A stretch of DNA of 64,000 bases from NCBI GenBank assembly GCA_030272155.1, contig CP126199.1:2728001-2792000 (forward strand). Direction: 5' to 3'. The stretch is from Tetradesmus obliquus (lineage: Eukaryota > Chlorophyta > Chlorophyceae > Sphaeropleales > Scenedesmaceae). A program made the translations under genes and the position numbers. The notes under the pieces were generated by a model, which saw only the letters and a list, made by a program, of their open reading frames with translations, did not search any database and had not been told where the DNA came from. Below, piece by piece: positions 60,401 through 64,000 of this stretch; position 1 is the stretch's first letter, and each line of letters begins with the position of its first letter.

Positions 60401-61715
60401 TGGTGGCTGATGCAGTGGCGCGCCGGGAGAGTGAACAGCAGGGCGCTGCCGCGCTTGCTGATGCGCAGGCGGCGGCTGCAGAGGCGTATGCAGCAAAGGC
60501 AAGTGGCTGAGGCGAGGCGGGGCAGGAACAGTCACTGAGCAGTGTCCCAGTTGTTTTTCAATGTTGGTGCGGCCAACCTGAAGGTTGAAACCGCAGCGCC
60601 GTCTATCCTGCGCTGTACCAGCTGTTCTGTGTGCAGGGATTGTAGCTGCAGTAGTTGCCAACAAGATGATGAATGCCACTGCTGTGGCTGTGCATGCAGG
60701 AGGCGGAGGCTGCTGCCATTGCCAGTGCTGCTGAGCTGGCAGACATCAGGGCAAAGGCAACGTTCATCCTCAACCACCTGCAACCACCCGTGAGTGGCGT
60801 GCTCTGGCTGCACCTGCCAGCAGCGGAATCAAACTTGCAGCATGCAGAGCTGTAGCAGGCACCACCGATTGCGCAGCATTCAGGACTTGTTTTCAGCACC
60901 AGGAGGTGACGTACATGTGCTGGCAGCTCAGCGTATGCACGCAGCAGTACTCGTGCTTGCAGCTCAGCGTATGCTCGCAGCAATGTGCTGCATTTGATGA
61001 GCTTTTTTGTTGCCGCTGCTGTGGCTGCGACAGATTGCCCGCCAGGAGCAGATTGATGCTGTGCGGGCTGAGCTGGTGGCCAAGTCAGGCGGTGATGCAG
61101 AGGCGGCATTTGAGGCAGAGCGGGCACGCGTTGGTGATGAGAAGCACGCAGAGCTGGAAGCACAGCTGGCAGCAGCAGCAGCTGAGGCAGAGGCGGCGGC
61201 CGCTGCAGCTGAGGTGGGTGTGCACGCTGCAGATGGGCAGGGCGTTGCGCTGCAGTAGCCATGCGGTGCTGCAAATGGCAAGTGCTAGCTGGGTGAAGTA
61301 CAGCTTGCTATTTAACCAGCCAAGTTTAACGTCAGGGCGGCAGTGACCATGCCGGGCTCGGCTTTCAACTGCTGGCTGCTGCAGCATTGCCGGACCGATG
61401 CTGGCAGTCACTCCGCACGATTCCCGGACTCTTTGATGCACCGTCTGCCGCTTGACACTCTTGCGCACGCCTGTCTGCACGCTATGCATGCAGGCAAACG
61501 GTGAGGAGCCTCCAGCAAGTGAAGAGCCTCAGATTGATGTTGAGGCACAGGTTGAGGCAGCGATGGCGGCGGTGCAGCACCCCACAGCTGCTGAGGTGAC
61601 AGATGGCGATGTGCTCAGTGCGCTGCTGGAGCAAGGCGTTGTCACAAAGGAGGCGATCGTGCATAGCCTAGCTGTGCACATGCTGGGCGATGAGGCTTAC
61701 ACTCAGCAGGAGTAA
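57406..61715 (+). CDS. RSP3: Flagellar radial spoke protein 3
   Basis: RSP3 anchors radial spokes to the axonemal doublet and is an A-kinase anchoring protein. Eleven exons: 57406-57486, 57772-57920, 58181-58256, 58624-58768, 59136-59280, 59610-59691, 59892-60038, 60313-60498, 60700-60789, 61034-61213, 61494-61715 (500 codons plus stop, close to the usual length). The N-terminal axoneme-binding region reads PKAVQQRRAK, then IMFDRRVVRGNTYA. EPVEGRRHMDVQTDVYLEEL and TQTDAFLDRPPTP follow, then the spoke core (FDFDAEVEPLLEVLVGKVLE), a charged coiled coil (RLEAAERRKMEEKERR), FARGYLNGIVKSVF, and a C-terminal Glu/Ala coiled coil ending IVHSLAVHMLGDEAYTQQE. Exon 8 uses a GC donor (AAG/GCAAGT). Its presence implies flagella in some life stage. 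Confidence 0.96.
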
Positions 61716-62002
61716 ACGCAGGGACGGGCGGTGGTGTAGTGTGTGTTACGCTGGCAGGGCCTAGGTCTTTTGCTGCTGTGTGCCTGCCTCTATCGTCATC
61801 TTGTTGTACTCTCGAGGAACCGTGCAAGTTGGCGTAGGGCATTAACTTCTTCTGTCTGACAAGCCAGCGTCGTACTTGCAACAGGCACTGCAACAGCCTG
61901 GTGTGTCTGTCTTGGCCCACTGTTCAAGTGTGTGCTACTCTGAAAGGCTGTTGCTGACATATAGTAGAGTAGTTTATAGTTTCTGGTTGAAACCGAGCTG
62001 CC

Positions 62003-62911
62003 ATGGCTCAATGCACGTTCACGCAAGCCAGTCGGGCCCGTTGTAGCTCTTTCCGGTCACTGCGATCGTGCCCGCCCGTTCGGAGTGTAGGGGCAGCTGC
62101 ACTATGCAGATATCGTGGCAAACAAACTACATTTAGCACTCAGGTGCAGCAGCAGCAGCATATGCTGACATTGAGAGCAGCAGCAGCAGCAGCAGCAAGG
62201 GATGATGTCCAGCCAGTGCCAGACCTTGCCATTCCACCCAGCGACATAGAGTGCGACCGCAAGTGTGAGTGGCTCACTGAACTAAACAAGCAGTGCTGCG
62301 CTAGAAGCTATGTGCGTATCTGGCTGACGACACACCAGCAGTCCTGCTACATGTGCAGTTGCTTGCGCTGTGCTGGCATCTCATGATCATCGGCAGGCCT
62401 TCCATAGCACCTTTGACAAGACCTTGCACAACTTTCACAACCCCTGCACACCATCTGCTTATTCAGCACAAACTAGCGGACACGGCAGCTGCCGATAGCC
62501 ACCAGCAGACAACACTGCAGCTGTTGCACACACACCAGGTATCACTGCAGCTGCTTATGTAATGCCTGGCATGCCACCTTGCTTCCTGCAGGGATTGCCG
62601 GCATGATTGCAACATGGCTAGATGAGGAGTGGACACCGCTGGAGGTGCACCAGCAGCTGGGTGCTGCAGCCGGTGCAGCTTATGTCAAGTGCAGGCAGGA
62701 AGGCATCGATGACATGAGCTCTCTTGTGCTAGGGCTGAGCAATGAGCTGCTGGCATTTAATTACCGGGAGACGTTTGTGAATGCGTTTGAGGTCGGCAAC
62801 AAGGTGGTGGAGATGCTGATGATGCGTGAGGGAGTGGATGTGTGCTGCACCTCGGACGAGGACGCTGCACGCATCGAGCGCTATGCCAGCAGCCAGCAGC
62901 AGCAGCAGTAG
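62003..62911 (+). CDS. Conserved-looking protein with organelle transit peptide, unknown function
   Basis: Two exons, 62003-62264 and 62592-62911, joined through a GTGAGT donor (193 codons plus stop). The first about 50 residues are Ser/Arg/Ala-rich and acid-poor (RARCSSFRSLRSCPPVRSVG), typical of a plastid or mitochondrial targeting peptide. The mature part, from IAGMIATWLDEEWTPLEVHQ through YVKCRQEGIDDMSSLVLGLS to FVNAFEVGNKVVEMLM, is well-formed alpha-helical sequence that looks like a genuine conserved domain, but I cannot name it. It ends in a short poly-Gln tail made by a CAG run. Start is 288 bp after the RSP3 stop. Confidence 0.75.
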
Positions 62912-64000
62912 CAGCAGCCGCAGCAACCGCAGCAGCAGAGCTAGCAGCAGTAACAGGGTTAGCAGCAGCAGCAACAACAGGTGCCAGTGTGTGTACGCTG
63001 TCTGCTGTGGACCCGTATGCACACGCAGCGCCCCAGGCGCTTGCATGCGCAGTAGCTGTCTTTTGCTCTGGTGCGGCACAGGGCCACCAACCCACATGTT
63101 TCTGCATGGTTTTATGGTGAGCTGTTCACGGCGGTGTGCACTACACATCTGATCTTGGTTGTTGACGCCAATGCCGCAGTGCCAATGTGGCCATCAAGTG
63201 TGCCATTGCACCTGGCAGCAGCCTGCTGTTTGGCATGTTTTGGATGCTTCTGGTGCAGCACAAGGCTTTGCCAGCACAGCAGACATTTACAAAACTGCCA
63301 CAGGATCCTGCATGTAAAGATGCATCACCTTTGCATGAACTAGGCTGTTTTGCACGGTGGTTTTGGTTGAAAGCTGGGGCTTTGGCTGGATGGTTGCCAC
63401 TGCAGTGTGAACCTTTTGACGTGTTCTCTAAAATAACAGTCGATTCCGTCATTATTTACGCATTATGTTGCGTTGTGCTTGTAATGTGTGACATCAAATC
63501 TGTTGCTATTTGGAAGGCTCGTTGAGTCAAGTGGTCAGCTTGTACCGGGTTCAAGAGTACAAACAGTTACACTGCTGCACTCTTCAGGTTGCAACCGACT
63601 CTTGGCCATGTGGGTGATTGATCACCTACGGCCTCACACGGACAATGTCATCGAGCACCACGCACACTGCAACCAATTGCTTCAACCCGCACATCTTGCA
63701 CTGCAGTTTATCATCAGTGCATCCCAACCCGTCTCCCTTCAACTCAACAGTGCTGCAAATGCTGCCGGCAGGGGAACACGTCCCCAGTGCCACTACAGAG
63801 GAAAAGAATACCGCACCAATCAAACTGCTACGCTGAACAAGCTCTCTTAGGCTCAGAAGTGAAGCCAAACTACCCCCCTGGACTCGCTGTCACAACTGAA
63901 ACCGCAGTGGAAAACAGAGTAAGGCATGCAGCACCCCTGGCACCTTGCCAGGGGGCCCTGAGCCCCACACTAGACGTGTTCAACTGTATAACGCACACAA
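62912..64000. other. Right flank without supported genes
   Basis: A CAG-rich stretch continues to about 62990. After that only short frames occur on both strands, none with a domain. The end of the window may cut the next gene's flank. Confidence 0.4.

Overview
The window is nuclear DNA of a green alga. It carries a plant-type RAPTOR, a plant-type thylakoid TatB/HCF106 with a transit-like N-terminus, a plant-type secretory phospholipase A2 and a flagellar radial spoke protein 3 (RSP3). The genes are dense with short introns, the DNA is GC-rich, and CAG/CTG triplet arrays are everywhere. Together this points to a chlorophyte whose lineage keeps flagella, most likely Chlorophyceae; I cannot name the species. 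I resolved exons by joining GT(or GC)-AG introns so that the reading frame and the family homology were preserved.

Layout: RAPTOR (1475-12673, minus, 18 exons); proteasome beta1 subunit (13532-16042, plus, head-to-head with RAPTOR); TatB/HCF106 (17224-19529, minus); secretory PLA2 (19979-21347, plus, head-to-head with HCF106); a poorly resolved stretch with a long CAG array (21.3-24.2 kb); two tandem paralogues of a secreted Cys-rich protein I do not recognise (24223-27758, intact; 29467-32450, carrying an in-frame TAG and a frameshift, so probably a pseudogene); a MYND zinc-finger protein (33559-35771, minus); a 48-bp repeat ORF and a small inverted-repeat element (36.5-37.4 kb); a mitochondrial-type substrate carrier (38686-41438, plus). 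Next comes a plus-strand cluster: gene A (43150-44863, RING lost and TAG-interrupted), a tandem CCCH zinc-finger gene (44993-47113), a 1.6-kb satellite array, gene B (51369-52780, RING E3) and gene C (53849-55712, RING E3). Then follow a probable poly-C/poly-G-bounded mobile element (55.98-56.69 kb), RSP3 (57406-61715, 11 exons) and a short transit-peptide protein (62003-62911).

Four things stand out. (1) RAPTOR, and once HCF106, contain many diverged 'echo' copies of exon ends in their introns; nearly every copy spans a splice junction. (2) (CTG)n arrays in the sense orientation sit directly before 3' splice sites in most genes here, on both strands. (3) The A/B/C proteins join a small N-terminal domain, which to my memory resembles a domain common in phage proteins, to a C-terminal RING finger, and share a short helical motif with the interposed CCCH gene. 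(4) Two duplicated genes are each broken by a single in-frame TAG. No rRNA, tRNA, CRISPR or bacterial operon features were seen.
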